The notes below the pieces were generated by a model that had not been told where the DNA came from, searched no databases, and worked only from the letters and a program-made list of their open reading frames with translations. The translations under genes were made by a program, and so were the position numbers. Shown here one piece after another: positions 36,574 to 48,597 of a stretch of 64,000 bases of DNA (the first letter of the stretch is position 1; each line of letters opens with the position of its first letter). This DNA is from Pseudorasbora parva. Lineage: Eukaryota > Chordata > Actinopteri > Cypriniformes > Gobionidae. The stretch spans positions 12,909,233 to 12,973,232 of the forward strand of contig NC_090184.1 of assembly GCF_024679245.1 (NCBI RefSeq), given 5' to 3'.

Positions 36574-37009
36574 GTAAAGATGGTGTCATTATTGCATGTT
36601 TTTTTAGACTCCTTCCAATGTTTAATTATTACAGTCAGCCCCTGTGAACATAACCTGATTATTTCCACTTATGAGCTGTACAATTTCACTAGGAGGATGA
36701 CATTTCTCAAAAGAAGTATACAACAAAGTCAAGGCGGTTTTCTCTTAAACTTTACATAAGCCAGTACTGTGTCCATTTAGGAAAAAATAGAAACACTCTC
36801 AGTCGTTCTGGACATGATCCAGTTATATCTGTAATTTTTCGCTAGCCAAGTTAGATTAAATATATGAAGAATGAAATAAATTTGTACCAAAAAAAAACTT
36901 CAAATGCAATATCCCGTCCCAGTCATTGTAGGATATCCATTTATATTTCAGGTATAATATGAATTCTCATTTTATTATATAATTAATATATTGTAATCTA
37001 ATAATAATA
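36574..37009. other. nudt18 copy A intron 1, first part
   Basis: Intron sequence without recognisable elements. The ORF continuing past the donor to 36759 is read-through into the intron. Confidence 0.6.
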
Positions 37010-37480
37010 CACTATATTGCCAAAAGTATTGGGGCACCCCTCCAAATCATTGAATTCAGGTGTTCCAATAACTTCCATCTCCAGGAGCATAGTGAATTCA
37101 GGTTGCCAACTGTGCAATAAGTCCATTCGTGAAATTTCCTCACTACTAAATATTCCATGCTCAACTGTTAGTGGTATTATAACAAAGTGGAAACAAATGG
37201 TAACAACAGAAACACAGCCACAAAGTGGTAGGCCGTGTAAAATCACACAGTGGGGATGCTCAATGCATGCTGAGGCACACAGTTCGCAGAAGTCACCAAC
37301 TTTCTGCAAAGTCAATAGCAATTCAGATTAGCAGAAGAACAGTGTGTAGAGAGCTTCATTGAATGGGTTTCCATTGCTGAGCGTCTGCATCCAAGCCATA
37401 CATCATCAAGTGCAACGCAAAGCCTAAATTTCATACCCTAAACCAAATGCTAATCCTACCCAACTTTATAGTAAGTGAAG
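37010..37480 (+). mobile_element. Tc1-like element fragment with helix-turn-helix remnant
   Basis: Starts with CACTATATTGCCAAAAGTAT after a TA, the same terminal repeat as the element at 30418. It encodes KSIREISSLLNIPCSTVSGI, then TETQPQSGRPCKITQ, the N-terminal helix-turn-helix of a Tc1-family transposase. The frame then decays and the catalytic core and right end are missing. It lies inside nudt18 copy A intron 1. Confidence 0.8.
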
Positions 37481-37599
37481 TTAATAAACGTAATTTCGGG
37501 AGGAGTACGCCCATCTAATCGTTCAATTAATACCAAGGTATAAAACCAGCAGCTTACCTCTTCCCCTTTTTAGTTCCTGAAGCATCCCTGCTCCTCCCT

Positions 37600-37928
37600 T
37601 TTGTACAATTTTGTATACCACATTGGTGGTGGTTGAGGAGAGATCCCTGACACTAGTGTAAAGCGCTTTGGGTGTACTGTAGTACATATGAAAGCGCTAT
37701 ATAAATGACTCATTCATTCATTATTTTATTCATTCAATTTGCCTGTTATAGGGGGGCAATCTGAGCTCGGGTAGAATATCCTCTCCGAGCCCCTCTATAG
37801 CAGACAGCAAGCCAAATCTGTTTATCACTTTCACTAAGATTATATGGGCACACAAACTCGTGAAGTAAATCTAGTTAATTAATATCACTCAGTACTTAAA
37901 TGTATAATTACACTGTAACAAGGACAAT
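37600..37928 (+). mobile_element. Repeat tails (SINE/LINE-type) in nudt18 intron 1
   Basis: About 37620-37735 contains GTGTAAAGCGCTTTGGGTGTA and AAGCGCTATATAAATGAC followed by ATTC repeats, a retroposon-type 3' tail related to 45385-45500. About 37750-37810 has a hairpin (GAGCTCGG...CCGAGCCCC). 37885-37928 is the inverted end of the repeat found at 12204. Confidence 0.55.
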
Positions 37929-38000
37929 TGTTCTACTACCCATGATTAATGTAAACTTCATTAAACAAAAGTTTTGCATGTGTTTTCTTGTGTTATACAG

Positions 38001-38214
38001 GAGGAGGTGTTAATGGTTCAGGAGGCAAAGAGAGAGTGTTACGGCAGATGGTATCTCCCGGCAGGTCGTATGGAAGAACGTGAAAGCATCGTAGAGGCAC
38101 TGCAGAGGGAGGTCAAAGAAGAGGCAGGAATAGACTGCCAGCCAGTCACATTGCTGCTGGTTCAAGAACAAGGGCCACAGTGGGTTCGATTCATCTTCCT
38201 CGCTGAAGAAACAG
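38001..38214 (+). CDS. nudt18: nudt18 (copy A), exon 2 with the Nudix box
   Basis: 214-nt exon (acceptor GTTATACAG, donor GTTCGA) with phases 0 and 1. It encodes residues 54-124 and contains a complete Nudix box at residues 75-97: GRMEERE, then SIVEALQ, then REVKEEAGI. This fits G-x5-E-x7-R-E-U-x-E-E-x-G-U with every catalytic metal-binding residue present. The preceding GRWYLPAG is the usual lead-in, and the exon ends [12 protein letters not shown]. The donor GTTCGA is not strong, but the same exon length and phase occur in copy B, which supports it. Confidence 0.95.
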
Positions 38215-38422
38215 GTTCGATCACAATATGGCTTATTGTCAAATTGCCCAGGCTGCAATTAAATACATATTATTATACACATTTAATAAATATGAATTTA
38301 ATAAATAGACTCATATAAAATACAGATATTAACAGATCTGTATTATATCTGTATTATAATACAGATCCCAAATGTATCCAGAGAAATAAGAAATTTTGAC
38401 CAGGACACGAGCCGTGTAAAGT

Positions 38423-39326
38423 TTAAAGGTGCCGCCTTTTTCACACACTACGCAGTGACTGTGATGTACCCTGAACAAGCATGCAAAAACATCATAGGTC
38501 TACTTCAGTTCTCAAAAATATAAATATATAACTTATATTTTTACTAAATGAATAACCTTGTCAAATGACTCGTTTTAACTTATGTGGTGGAAAAGGTGAC
38601 ATTTGCTAGAAGGATTGAGTAAACGATCGGTAAGCAACGTATGTACGTTTGTATTTTGTAATACAAAATAATATTAACCTTTGTCATTAGACACACTATT
38701 TAGTTTTGTATGTTACTTGGAGTTTCCTATTGTTACTGTACGCATCTTGAACTTTCAATTTTTTTCAATTTAATCAGAAATTGTTTAAACAGCTAGTCAA
38801 TAAGTGGATAAATCACTACGTACTGCTTGCAGGAATACAGTTGCCCTTTTCTTCAGTTTAAGACACTGAGCGAAGCTTGCTTGAAATGGGCCGAACAAAC
38901 AAACGATTTTGAAATAAATTGTTGTGGTATCCGATTATAATAAACCTCAACCATGACTGTTGACATTAAGTCCTCACGTCTCCTGCACAGCCTGAACATG
39001 AAGTGTGTCATGAGAGCTGTTTTTGCTATCCTCAAGTGTCATTTGATGATTTGGCTTTGTCAGTTTCACCTGACAATGCACGTTTGGACAGAAGCAAATG
39101 TTGGGGGCGTGCATATAAATGATCCCCAACGCTTGGCTTGTGTCATGGTTGGGTTTATGTCGAGAAGCACTTCTTTTTCTGTGGTGTTTTTCATGCACAA
39201 GATTTACATAAGAAGTATAGGAGGCAATGGTGTTTGAGACTCACAGTATGTGATGTCCATGTACTGAATTCTTATTATTTCACTATGGCAAGATTACTTC
39301 AATTTTTCATTCTAGGGCATCTTTAA
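38423..39326. mobile_element. TTAA-flanked MITE in nudt18 copy A intron 2
   Basis: Left end TTAAAGGTGCCGCC, right end CTAGGGCATCTTTAA, TTAA on both sides, 904 bp. A partial copy lies at 18730-18927. ORFs inside (38953-39237 and others) are not conserved between the two copies and are not genes. Confidence 0.7.
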
Positions 39327-39744
39327 TATAGGGTAGGTGGTTATTTTGTAGAAACCATGGAAACACAAGCTTTATTTCCGGTATGTGTTTTATTAGACAA
39401 GTGAGCAACTGTTTAAATACATACATCAACATAAAATGGATCATTGTTAATAGCTCAACACAGTTTGTTTTATTGTTTAAATCTCGTTTTCTTGATGTAC
39501 CACAGTACCGTTTTATCATGCCTAATATCGATCTAGCTTACATATCGTAGCATATAGTGTTTTTCTTTGTGCAGCCATAATTCATTTGCAGTATGGTTGC
39601 CTTACACTTACATTCGCTCCTTTAATGTTCAAAGTCAAAAGTTTCCTTTTTTTCCCCAATGCTAAAATTAATTATCCAAGGAGCTAAATGATTAGGCACC
39701 TATTTATTATTAATGAAAAATATTTTCTCTCACTGTGCCAACAG
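39327..39744. other. nudt18 copy A intron 2, last part
   Basis: AT-rich intron sequence leading to the acceptor TGTGCCAACAG. Nothing else recognised. Confidence 0.6.
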
Positions 39745-40370
39745 GGGGCTCTCTGAAAACAACGGCAGAGGCGGATGCTGAATCCCTGCAAGCCCAGTGG
39801 TGGGATCGTGAGTCTCCACTTCCTCTTCGTGCACGTGACATACTACCCCAAATTGATGCTGGAATAAAATATCGCAGAAAGCCGTGGTTTCCTGTGTTAC
39901 AACCTGTTGACTTCCCTTGTCAAGTTATCTGCCAAAGACTTTTCCTCACATTCATCTCCAGCAGTGGTAACACTGACACCAGTGATGAGGACCGCCTGTG
40001 GCTTCTGCTGAGCAATAATAATGGCAGTTCTCATCCCAGTCTTCCTATTGAAGTTTCAGTTAAAACCTACATCTCGTGGGCTTCACATAGACTGATTAAG
40101 GAGTGCATACCTTCATCATTCACATTCATAAATGTTATTATATGTGGAATTCTGGGAGTGCAGCACAATGGGAGAATACCAGGGCAAACGGATGGCATCT
40201 GCTTTAACACACTTGTGTTATTGGAATATTCAAAGGACAGGCCTGAAATCAGCAGCCCACCATCGTTGGAGAGTGACAGTTACAGATGGCATGAAGTGAC
40301 CAATCAGAGCCTAAGGGCAAAGATAATTCAAAGAATTAAAGACCGGTCGGTTATGCCTATTCAAAGTTAA
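39745..40370 (+). CDS. nudt18: nudt18 (copy A), last exon
   Basis: Acceptor TGTGCCAACAG; the exon completes the split Gly codon (GGSLKTT) and runs to TAA at 40368-40370, encoding the C-terminal part of NUDT18. Conserved blocks shared with copy B: SLQAQW, PVLQPVDFPC, EDRLWLLLSNN, CGILGVQHNGR, DGICFNTLVLLEY, RWHEVTNQ. These are found in vertebrate NUDT18 downstream of the Nudix domain, where their role is unknown to me. An AATAAA at about 40613 could serve as a polyadenylation signal. Upstream in-frame sequence before 39745 is intron, so the GTG start of the raw ORF is not used. Confidence 0.94.
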
Positions 40371-41094
40371 TATTGATGCTCTGCCACTCTAGTAGAGAGC
40401 AGGAAAATTACACAGGCCAGAACTGAACTTGCATTTTCCACATGAGAACCAAAGCTCAACGTGTCTATTGCATGTTTGCTAACTGCTAGGTTATGGCTCC
40501 AGTGCATAAATAACCATGCATGTTTGAAATATTTATCTTGAACCTTATTTAAATTTCAACTGTAGTGTTAAATTTCTAAATTTAAAAAAGTTTATATGCG
40601 CACACACACACAAATAAATATATATGTGTGTACTATATATATATAAAAATATATATACTATATTGTCGAAAAGCTTTGGGACGCCTACCTTTACATGGAC
40701 AATACATTTTAATGACATCCCATTTTTAATCTGTGCAGTTTAATAATGAGTTTTAATAAATCATGGAAATGGACGCTTAGAAAAAGAGTGCCATTCTACT
40801 ACTTCATCTTTTGTTTAATGGCTATTTACATACTTAGTGCATATTGCAACTTATTTGATTGTTGGCAATCATTTTTCAATCTTTTAATTTGAAAGTCTTT
40901 AATCACTGTGAATAAGAACTATGTTGTTTGTTTGATGCGTATTATATAATAAAAAGAAAGACAAATATAACATAACATGGCTGTATAAGTTTTTTTGTTT
41001 TTTTTTATGTTTGGTCATTTGGCTCCCACTGATTGTTTCTTCATCTCGGCCTGTGTAAGTGGGTGGGATATGCAGTAAGTGGAAGCAGGAAAAA
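40371..41094. other. Intergenic, with a Tc1-like end fragment
   Basis: 40658-40780 (CTATATTGTCGAAAAGCTTTG and following) matches the inverted right end of the Tc1-like element at 30418-31040. The rest is AT-rich intergenic DNA including the likely nudt18 3' untranslated region. Confidence 0.6.
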
Positions 41095-42070
41095 TGGGCA
41101 AGCGTAAGGATTTGAGTGAGTTTAACAAGGGCGAAATTGTGATTGCTAGATGGGTCAAAGCATCTCCAAAGCTGCAGCTATTGTGGGGTGTTTACGGATC
41201 TGCAGTGATCAGTATCTATTAAAAGTGGTCTAAAGAAGGACCAGTGGTGAACCGGTGACAGAGTCATGAGGCTCATTGATGCACGTGAGGAGCGAAGGCT
41301 GGCCCACGTGGTCCGATCAAACAGACGAGCTACTGTAGCTCTAATTTCTCAAGAAGTTAATGCTGGTTTTGATAAAAAGGTGTCAGAATACACAGTGCAT
41401 CACAGTTTTGTTGCATATGGCTGCATAGCCACAGACCAGTCAGGCTGCCCATGCTGACCCCTGTCCAATGCCGAAAGTGGCAACAGTGGGCAAGTGAGCA
41501 TCAGAACTGGACCACAGAGCAATGGAAGAAGGTGGCCTGGTCTGATGAATCACGTTTTCTTTTAAATCACGTGGATGGCTGGGTGTGTGTGAGTTGTTTA
41601 CCTGGGGGAACACATGGCACCAGGATGCACTATGGGAAAAAGGCAAGCCGGTGGAGGCAATGTGAACCTTGTGGAAGCCTTGGGTCCTGCCATCCATTTG
41701 GATGTTACTTTGACACGTACCACCTACCTAAGCATTGTTGTAGACCATGTACATGCTTTCATGGAAACGGTATTCCCTTGTAGCTGTGGTCTCTTTCAGC
41801 AGGATAATGCACCCTGCCGCAAAGCAAAAATGGTTCAGGAATGCTTTGAGGAGCACAATAACGGGTTTGAGGTGTTGACTTTGCCTCCAAATTCCCAGCT
41901 CTTAATCCAATCGAGCATCTGGGGCATGTGCTAAACAATCCATGGAGCATACAGGACTTAAAGGATCTGCTGCTAACATCTTGGTCCCAGACACAGCACA
42001 ACAACCTTCAGGGGTCTAGTCTATCCCTTGATGGGTCAGGGATGTTTAGGCAGCAAAAGGGGGACCAACA
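41095..42070 (+). pseudogene. Tc1-like transposase, second family, decayed
   Basis: Reads MGKRKDLSEFNKGEIVIARW at 41095, then across frameshifts LIDAREERRLAHVVRSNRRA, LTPVQCRKWQQWASEHQNWT, then WKKVAWSDESRFLL (first catalytic Asp), GLFQQDNAPC (second Asp) and LLIQSSIWGMC, where NPIEHLW would be expected. It ends with LQDLKDLLLTSW-type sequence near 41950. Several frame changes and stops make it inactive. A shorter, internally deleted copy of the same family is at 54868-55290. Terminal repeats were not resolved here. Confidence 0.85.
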
Positions 42071-42987
42071 CATTATTTATTTTATTTATATATCATACAA
42101 TCATATATATATCATACATCAAATAACTAACCAGACTGACTTTATTTCTGTTTTAATAAAAATAATAGTTTTGTTGGAAGTCACCATGATTGAGATAAGT
42201 GTTTGCTTTAGTTGGGCTCTTGACCCTTGACTGTGTAATATTAGTGTTTTTCTGGCTGCTTTGTGTTTGTGAGGGACATTTGTTATGGAATACAGCGTCA
42301 AGAGAAAATTTCATCAAGTAATGTTGTAAATACATTGATGATGATAATAACATCTTCATGTATTGGCAGAATCTCTGATCTCATTGCAGAGTCTAATGCT
42401 CTGGTTTTCAAAACAGTTTTTAATAGTTTCGTAATATTAATAAAAATATCCATGAGATTCTGTACTCTTGTGGTAATTGAACAACTTATTATTTTATTTT
42501 TTGTGCACAAAATGTTAAAATCTACGGCAGTTAGACATGCACAGACATCAAGAATCTGTGCATGAATCTTTACAGTGGTGACAGTCAAAAAAAAAAATCA
42601 GATAAACAGATCAACTCTGAACATAAAACAAGGTACAAAAACATCAGAACAAAAGAGCAAAAGTAAAAGTTTTGATTGGTTGTACCCAGCATGGTGTTCT
42701 GAACTTCTGGTGTACCCAGTTTGGTGAACTTAACAATTTAAGTAGAGTGAACATGAGCACCAAGTTAAGTGAACTTAAATATACAAGGTTTGGGAGACTC
42801 CATTACTCAATTGAATTGAGGGAACGAGTTTACTCAAATAAATTGAGTTCAATCAACTTATTAGGGATTTCAGTAAATATTTCTGGTTTCCCCCATCCCC
42901 CATTCTGGTTTGCCTGTGTTTCCTTCATTGTTAATTAGTTCTACATACCTGTTCTGTTTTATCTCGATTATTCCTCCAATGTATTTA
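42071..42987. other. Intergenic sequence, no gene seen
   Basis: AT-rich DNA. Around 42690-42860 there is a repeat-like stretch with GTGAACTTAA and TTGAATTGAG words. Short ORFs on both strands overlap each other and lack any recognisable domain. Confidence 0.45.
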
Positions 42988-44503
42988 CAGTTTTTCTCAA
43001 TCTGAAAGTATACCTTCAAATTGAGAAATCTGAAGGTATAGAAATGTATACATTTCTCCAAACTCAGGTAACTGCTCTCAAAACATTTAACACCGTGATC
43101 GTACACTTTGTAATTGTCCTAAACAGATAGTAAATTATCTTTCATTTCATTCAAATTACAAATCAAAAGCATAATAGTCTTAAAACAATGTCAAAAAATT
43201 ATCACAGCAGTTCATACAGCCAACCAAATCTTTAATATATCAGGAAAAACATTTGCATCTTTTTCATTGGTCTTCACAAAGAAGCATTTTAATACTATTT
43301 TCAAAACACATTTTCAAAAAACAAAAATCTGTGAATTATAAAATAGTCAGTTGCACAACTTATGTCCCCAATTAACCCCAAATTGATATCTGATGAATTA
43401 GTAATTCACTCAACACAGAAAAAGCCAATTTCCTAATTTTCACACAGCTGTCTTAATTACAACAACTACAAAAGGGGAAGAGAAAAACAACAAAGAAGAT
43501 GAATGAGGACAAAAGACAATAAAAAGAAGAAGAATGTGGTTTACAGGGTAGAGGGAGAAGAAGAGGAGATTGGGAAGAGCTGAGGATGTAGGAGAAGAGA
43601 AAGAAGAGCTGAGGATGTAGGAAGAGGAGAAAATAGAAGAGTAGAGGGAGAAGAGATGGATAGATTGGAGGGCAATTGTATAGTGGAAAGAGAAAGAGTA
43701 GAAAATCTAAGAGATGGACGGAGAGGAGGAGGAGGGCAAGGTGTAAGAGGAGGGAGGAGAGGTATAGAAGAAATGAAATCAGAGCCCCAATTATTGACCG
43801 TGTCATAAATCTTGGTCTCTAACTGTTAGCTGGGCAGAGAGTTCAACCCAATATAAACAGATCCACAGTGGCTTCAATTACTTATAATATATACGTTTCA
43901 GAGGGAAAACCGGTAAATAACTATATAATTCTACAATGAGAGTCCATGTCGTCTTGTTTGACATGGGTCTAGATTTCTACAGTAAATATTCCTGCTTGTC
44001 CAAACATTTTTCAGAATTGAAGTTAGAGAACATTCAGGTGGATGAACAAGACTTCTTTCAATCGAACAAGAACATGCCATTGTTGACATGGTGGTCCAGA
44101 ACAACACCCTTCGCCTCAAAGAATAACACCGGACAATCAACTGTTCCACAATATCCCCCAATGCAGTCTCTCCACAATTGATCGTGTTCTAAGGAGAAAT
44201 GCAATCCGAATGAAGATGTATAATTTTAAGTATGTGTCCATAAACTATTCAATGCTACTGTAAGTGAAAAGATTTATGCATATCTATTGTATGTATACTG
44301 ATAATTCAAAGTTTGAACTCAAACTTCAGCAACAGTTTTACAGTAGTATTGACTGCAATCAATGCCATTACTGTAAAACACACTTACTGTATTGTTCTTT
44401 TTACTTTAGAGAAACTTTGAGTTGGATAGCAGTGACTGATTATGAGTACCTGTATATTGATGAAGCAGGCTTCAATCTTCACAAAAAAAGGAGGAGAAGA
44501 AGA

Positions 44504-44830
44504 AGAAATTCTTCTGTCTTCTCAAGAATGGATTACTGTAGTTCACTGTATGCTGGGATTGATAAAAAAGCTCTGGCACGCTTGCAAAATATACAAAATG
44601 CTGCAGCCAGATTGATTAAGTCAGCCAAGAGAATAGATCATATTACACCATTATTGAGATCCTTAAATTGGCTGCCAGTCAAGTATAGAGTACACTACAA
44701 GATTATTGTTCTGGTTTTTAAAGCACAACATAATTTGGGACCACCATACCTTTCTGAGTTTTTGTCGTTATACATCCCGTCCAGTGGCTTTGTTGCACAA
44801 AGTTGGTTTCAGTTTCTACCCAGGTAAGTT
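44504..44830 (+). mobile_element. L2-like LINE inserted in the IS630-like transposase
   Basis: Encodes SRMDYCSSLYAGIDKKALAR, then LQNIQNAAARLIKSAKRIDH, then ITPLLRSLNWLPVKYRVHYK, the C-terminal part of an L2/CR1-type reverse transcriptase, in one open frame to 44827. It is 5'-truncated, as typical, and starts directly after the transposase codons for KRRRRRRN. It is the same family as 690-1110. Confidence 0.75.
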
Positions 44831-45384
44831 CAAGATTAGTTTGCGCAAACTCTGTTTTTTCGGGCTCAAGAAGCTAGATTGGTTTTTCAGCGGTGTTCAT
44901 TTACACTACATGGCTAACCTGCTCTGGACCTTTTATTCTGGGTTAGAGATCGCAAACCCAAACTGGACCAATCAGCTGCAACAAGTAAAGATGCAATAAA
45001 GCCACACACCCTGTATCTCTCGTTCCAAATTTGCAGTTTAAAAAACCGTAAGAGACAAACTTACTAATCTTAAACTTTATATATTATATGAATCATAATT
45101 ACTTTTAAATTAATAGAATATATTCAAATTAGACAAATATGAATATAAATATAAAACATGCATTCATGATTATTTTAAACTTTGTGTAGGCCTATTCATT
45201 TGAGCTCTTTGTGTATAATTATTAGGCATATTTCTTTGATTCACATCAATTCACATGCAATGATATCAGATATTCTTTATGCTGCTTCTCAAACTGTCAC
45301 TGCAGCAGCAGTGTTTATTCAGCAACATTGTTCAGCAGCAGTGTTTATTCAGCTGAGCGTTCTTGCGTAATATGGCTGCCGTCG

Positions 45385-45500
45385 CATCATCCAGGTGGAT
45401 GCTGCACACTGGTGGTGGTTGAGGATATTCCCCCTTCTATGTAAAGCGCTTTGAGTGCCTAGAAAAGTGCTATATAAATGTAATGAATTATTATTATTAT
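45385..45500 (+). mobile_element. Retroposon-type 3' tail
   Basis: GTAAAGCGCTTTGAGTGCC and AAGTGCTATATAAATGTAA followed by ATT/TTTA repeats. It is the same repeat as the complement at 28735-29110. It lies within the material inserted into the IS630-like element. Confidence 0.6.
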
Positions 45501-46422
45501 TTATTTATTCCTGCCTTGTAAACGCATTTAATTTCATGATTATTTTCAAAACCATCTCTCAATTTACAGAAGAGAAGTGAATCAAATGGACACTGTAATT
45601 GGGTGTTTGCCGCCCGTTTCACACTTTCAGGTGCACGCGCTTCAGAGTTAATCGCTAACTCTGGATTAAACCTGAGTTGACAGAGAAAGTTTATACCAAG
45701 CTTTGAGAAACGGTTTAACTTGATCTAAACCAGGTTGGATTTATCTGGATTTGTCAACTCTAAACCTACTCTGAAACTCAGAGTTTGTTCATCTAGCTTC
45801 ATGCAACAGGCGTCTGGTCATTGAGAGGAGGCAACATTACTCTCTGGGCCACAATTTCTACAACTGGTGTTGTGGCACACAATGCTGGCCTGGGACCATA
45901 CAACACAGCAAGGCTCCCACATTTTTTAAACCTCCTCAATGAAATCCTCTTTCCACAGGATGATCAGGAGACAATGGTGCGGAATTTTGTAGTTGTTTGG
46001 GACAATGTCCAGTTCCACCATTCAGCACTAGAGCAAGAGTGGTTTGAGAATCACCAACATTTCAGGATGGTGTTCCTTCCACCATATTCTCCTTTCCTGA
46101 ATCCAGTTGAGGAATTGTTTTCCTCTTGGAGATGGAAAGTACATGATCTCAACCCTTACAACCAAGTAAGTCTTCTTTAAGGGATGGAAGAGGCCTGTGG
46201 AGATATTGGGGCACAAGCATGTCAAGGATGGATACAGCATTCAAAGCGTTTTTTTTCCCCACAATGCATGACTCATGAAAATATTTGCTGTGATGTTGAT
46301 GAAATTCTCTGCCCAGATGTTATTGAGAGGCATGATCAATATACTAATTGATTCAATGAATGCACTTTTATTGTTATTTTTTTTATTTACCTATGCATCA
46401 AACTACGCCTTTGTTTAGGATA

Positions 46423-46463
46423 GGCGCCCTCCAGTGGACGGAAAGTTGCATAGTGCACCTTTA
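46423..46463 (-). mobile_element. End fragment of the 5729-6380 MITE family
   Basis: AGGCGCCCTCCAGTGGAC followed by TTGCATAGTGCACCTTTAA, the complement of the left end of the element at 5729-6380. Confidence 0.7.
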
Positions 46464-46803
46464 ATGAAAAACATGTATTTTAATGTATTTCTTTGTGTAT
46501 CTTGAGCTGAATTTGTTATCAAATCAACAGAGAACACACTTTTAGTTTGGATGTTAATATTTAATTTTAATAAATGCATTGCAAGAATAAAATGCTATGT
46601 TTCATTGTGCAGTGAATACTTAACTTTTTCGACAACATAAGTGCTTAGTTTTGAGAGCAACTACATTCATTTGGAGAAATGTCGAAATGTCAAATCGACA
46701 CTGTAGCCTTTGGTTTCCTCAGTTAATTTGTCTAATAAATTCAATGTTAATGTGGTTGTGGGGAAGCTCCCCTGCTGCCCAAATTGGCTGCCCACTGCTC
46801 CAG

Positions 46804-46950
<147 letters not shown>

Positions 46951-47520
46951 CACTATGAGTGTGCACTAACTTGGAAGGGTTAAATGCCGAGGACAAATTC
47001 CAAGTGTGGGTTAACACTGGGCTTGTTATGTCATTTTTACTTAAGTTATTTACCTGCAATCTCCTGTTTTCTTTTTTGGAATTATTAAATAATATAAAAT
47101 AGTTGTTGGTTTGTGCACATTCATTACAGTTCCTGTGCCCGATATTCTTTTAAAGTATTATTTCTGAAGTAGGCTTCTCTCTTTAAAATAATGCTAACTT
47201 TTTGGGCATTAGGGACATTATTTTATAATGTCATACACGCTTGTAGTATTTACAAGACCTATATCAATGAATGCTATTAGAAAAAAAAAAAAATAAAAAA
47301 AAAATGTGATAGCCTAAATTTACATAGCCTATGATCATTTACATTTTTTTTTAGATATTTAATATTAGAAATCTGGTTAACATTGTATAACATCATTATA
47401 ACGTTTTATATAAAATCTATTATAAAATTAATAATCTCATAATGTCAACTAAACAATGAGGAAATAATATGTTTTCAGAGGTTACGCTTGGAATGCTTGC
47501 ACTTAAGTTTAGCACTTAAC

Positions 47521-47574
<54 letters not shown>
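47521..47574. repeat. (ATT)n microsatellite
   Basis: About 18 ATT units, bordered by AT-rich DNA. Confidence 0.95.
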
Positions 47575-48107
47575 TTATGTAGCCTATATTTCAACAGTTT
47601 GCCAAAACTGTCTTAACTTTTTGCGTCTTAACTTTTTTTTAAGGATTGTCCAAATAGTTATTTATATCATCGTGTGTTAAAAAATCCGGAAACATGAATC
47701 AGTTCAATTCGAAAGGGAAAGTTATCTCACCCTGATTACCGTGTCAGGCGATGTGCGCGAGAAGGCAAGGCTTTATATTTTATAGCCTATAATTAGGCCT
47801 ATAGGCTATTTTGTGACGTCGGTTAGCAAGTCTAGAGCCGGGTGAAACATTGGACGTCCAGTGATAAAACTAGGTAGGCTAAATAGGTCAAGTTAATTGT
47901 AGGTGTTGGATTTTATTCAAACGTTTCTTAGAGTTGTGCATGAGGTGCGTCTACTGAACCGGTTTGACAAGTTGCTTTGAGGTTTGTTCAGACGCTATCA
48001 AAGAGAAAACGCTCAACACATTTATTAAATATAGTTAATGATGAATACACAATATTATAAATAATTTCTACATATGTTTATATCGTCTGTTTAAGGTTTG
48101 TTTCATC

Positions 48108-48251
48108 ATGTCCCTGGAGGAGATGGTCGAGAGGGTTTTGAGGGGAGAGGGACTGGAGATGACAGAACTTCATTTAGTCCCTGAACAAAAGAAGCCAGTC
48201 ACACGAAAAAACACATGCTTTGCGGTCTGTGCGGTCATCTTCAATTCCAAG
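48108..48251 (+). CDS. nudt18: nudt18-like (copy B), coding exon 1
   Basis: Second, diverged nudt18 gene, 7.7 kb downstream of copy A in the same orientation. This exon runs from ATG to AAG at a GTAATG donor, 48 codons, phase 0: MSLEEMVERVLRGEGLEMTE, then VTRKNTCFAVCAVIFNSK. An acceptor (CTGTTTAAG, ending 48095) precedes the ATG by 12 nt, the same arrangement as copy A. The product from three exons is 324 aa. The last exons of the two copies share roughly 60% of residues by eye, so the duplication is not recent. The 9.3-kb first intron contains a complete CACTA element and other repeats. Confidence 0.9.
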
Positions 48252-48401
48252 GTAATGTCAGAATTGCAAAATAGTCAGTGTTGCACAAAACATCGAAAAC
48301 ATGATATGAAATCATTATTCCAAATAACAATTAATTTTTACAGCATGATAACTACCCTATGGCTCTACCACTAGATGTATACATAAAGCACCGACAATGT
48401 C

Positions 48402-48597
48402 AAGTCAAGTAACCTTTATTTAAATAGCCCTTTTTACAATGCCGACTGTTTCAAAGCAGCTTCACAGTGTTGTACAGGAAAATAATGCAACATAAATTGT
48501 TTCTGCTGTACAGCAGCTCTGGAGAAAACAGGTATGTTATCCAGCTAATTTCAATTATCATATACTATAGTGTCAATGCGGGTAGATCAGTAATAGA
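48402..48597. mobile_element. Left part of a dispersed repeat interrupted by the CACTA element
   Basis: Begins TCAAGTCAAGTAACCTTTAT and contains TTTCAAAGCAGCTTCACAGTG. It is a common fish-type repeat whose continuation (AAGCCAAAGGCGACAATGAA and AGAATGGAGAAAAAAAC) is found at 54195-54860, beyond the CACTA insertion. Confidence 0.7.

Larger units (their letters stand above)
43690..46180 (+). pseudogene. IS630-like (DDE_3) transposase, split and frameshifted
   Basis: Remnants in order: a Gly/Arg-rich N-terminus (43690-43770); RRNEIRAPIIDRVINLGL (43765-43810); AGQRVQPNINRSTVASI, a helix-turn-helix; IVDMVVQNNTLRLKE and LSTIDRVLRRNAIRMKM; then YLYIDEAGFNLHKK (44448-44490, first catalytic Asp). After the LINE insertion come LRGGNITLWATISTTGVV (45820-45870), VVVWDNVQFHHS (second Asp), and FLPPYSPFLNPVEELFSSWR with the final Glu, up to 46180. 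The three acidic residues of the catalytic triad are present, but the frame is broken several times and the core is split between about 44500 and 45820. Eukaryotic IS630-like proteins of this type are known in fish; this copy is dead. Confidence 0.8.
42988..46703 (+). mobile_element. IS630-like DNA transposon, interrupted by other repeats
   Basis: Ends CAGT...ACTG with TA on both sides (42986-42987 and 46704-46705). Matching subterminal inverted segments are ACATTTCTCCAAA...GCTCTCAAAAC at about 43049-43085 and its complement at about 46648-46684. The interior encodes a DDE transposase of the IS630/DDE_3 type. This is consistent with the IS630-Tc1-mariner superfamily and its TA target. An L2-like LINE and other repeats have inserted in the middle. 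The exact outermost bases are an inference because the outer repeats have diverged. Confidence 0.7.

Noticed and set aside
36574..36759. Continuation of the nudt18 exon 1 frame to a 114-aa ORF
   Set aside because: Read-through of a clear GTAAAG donor; exons 2 and 3 continue the protein in phase.
43453..43806. 117-aa minus-strand ORF rich in Leu and Phe
   Set aside because: Antisense of a purine-rich stretch belonging to the IS630-like element.
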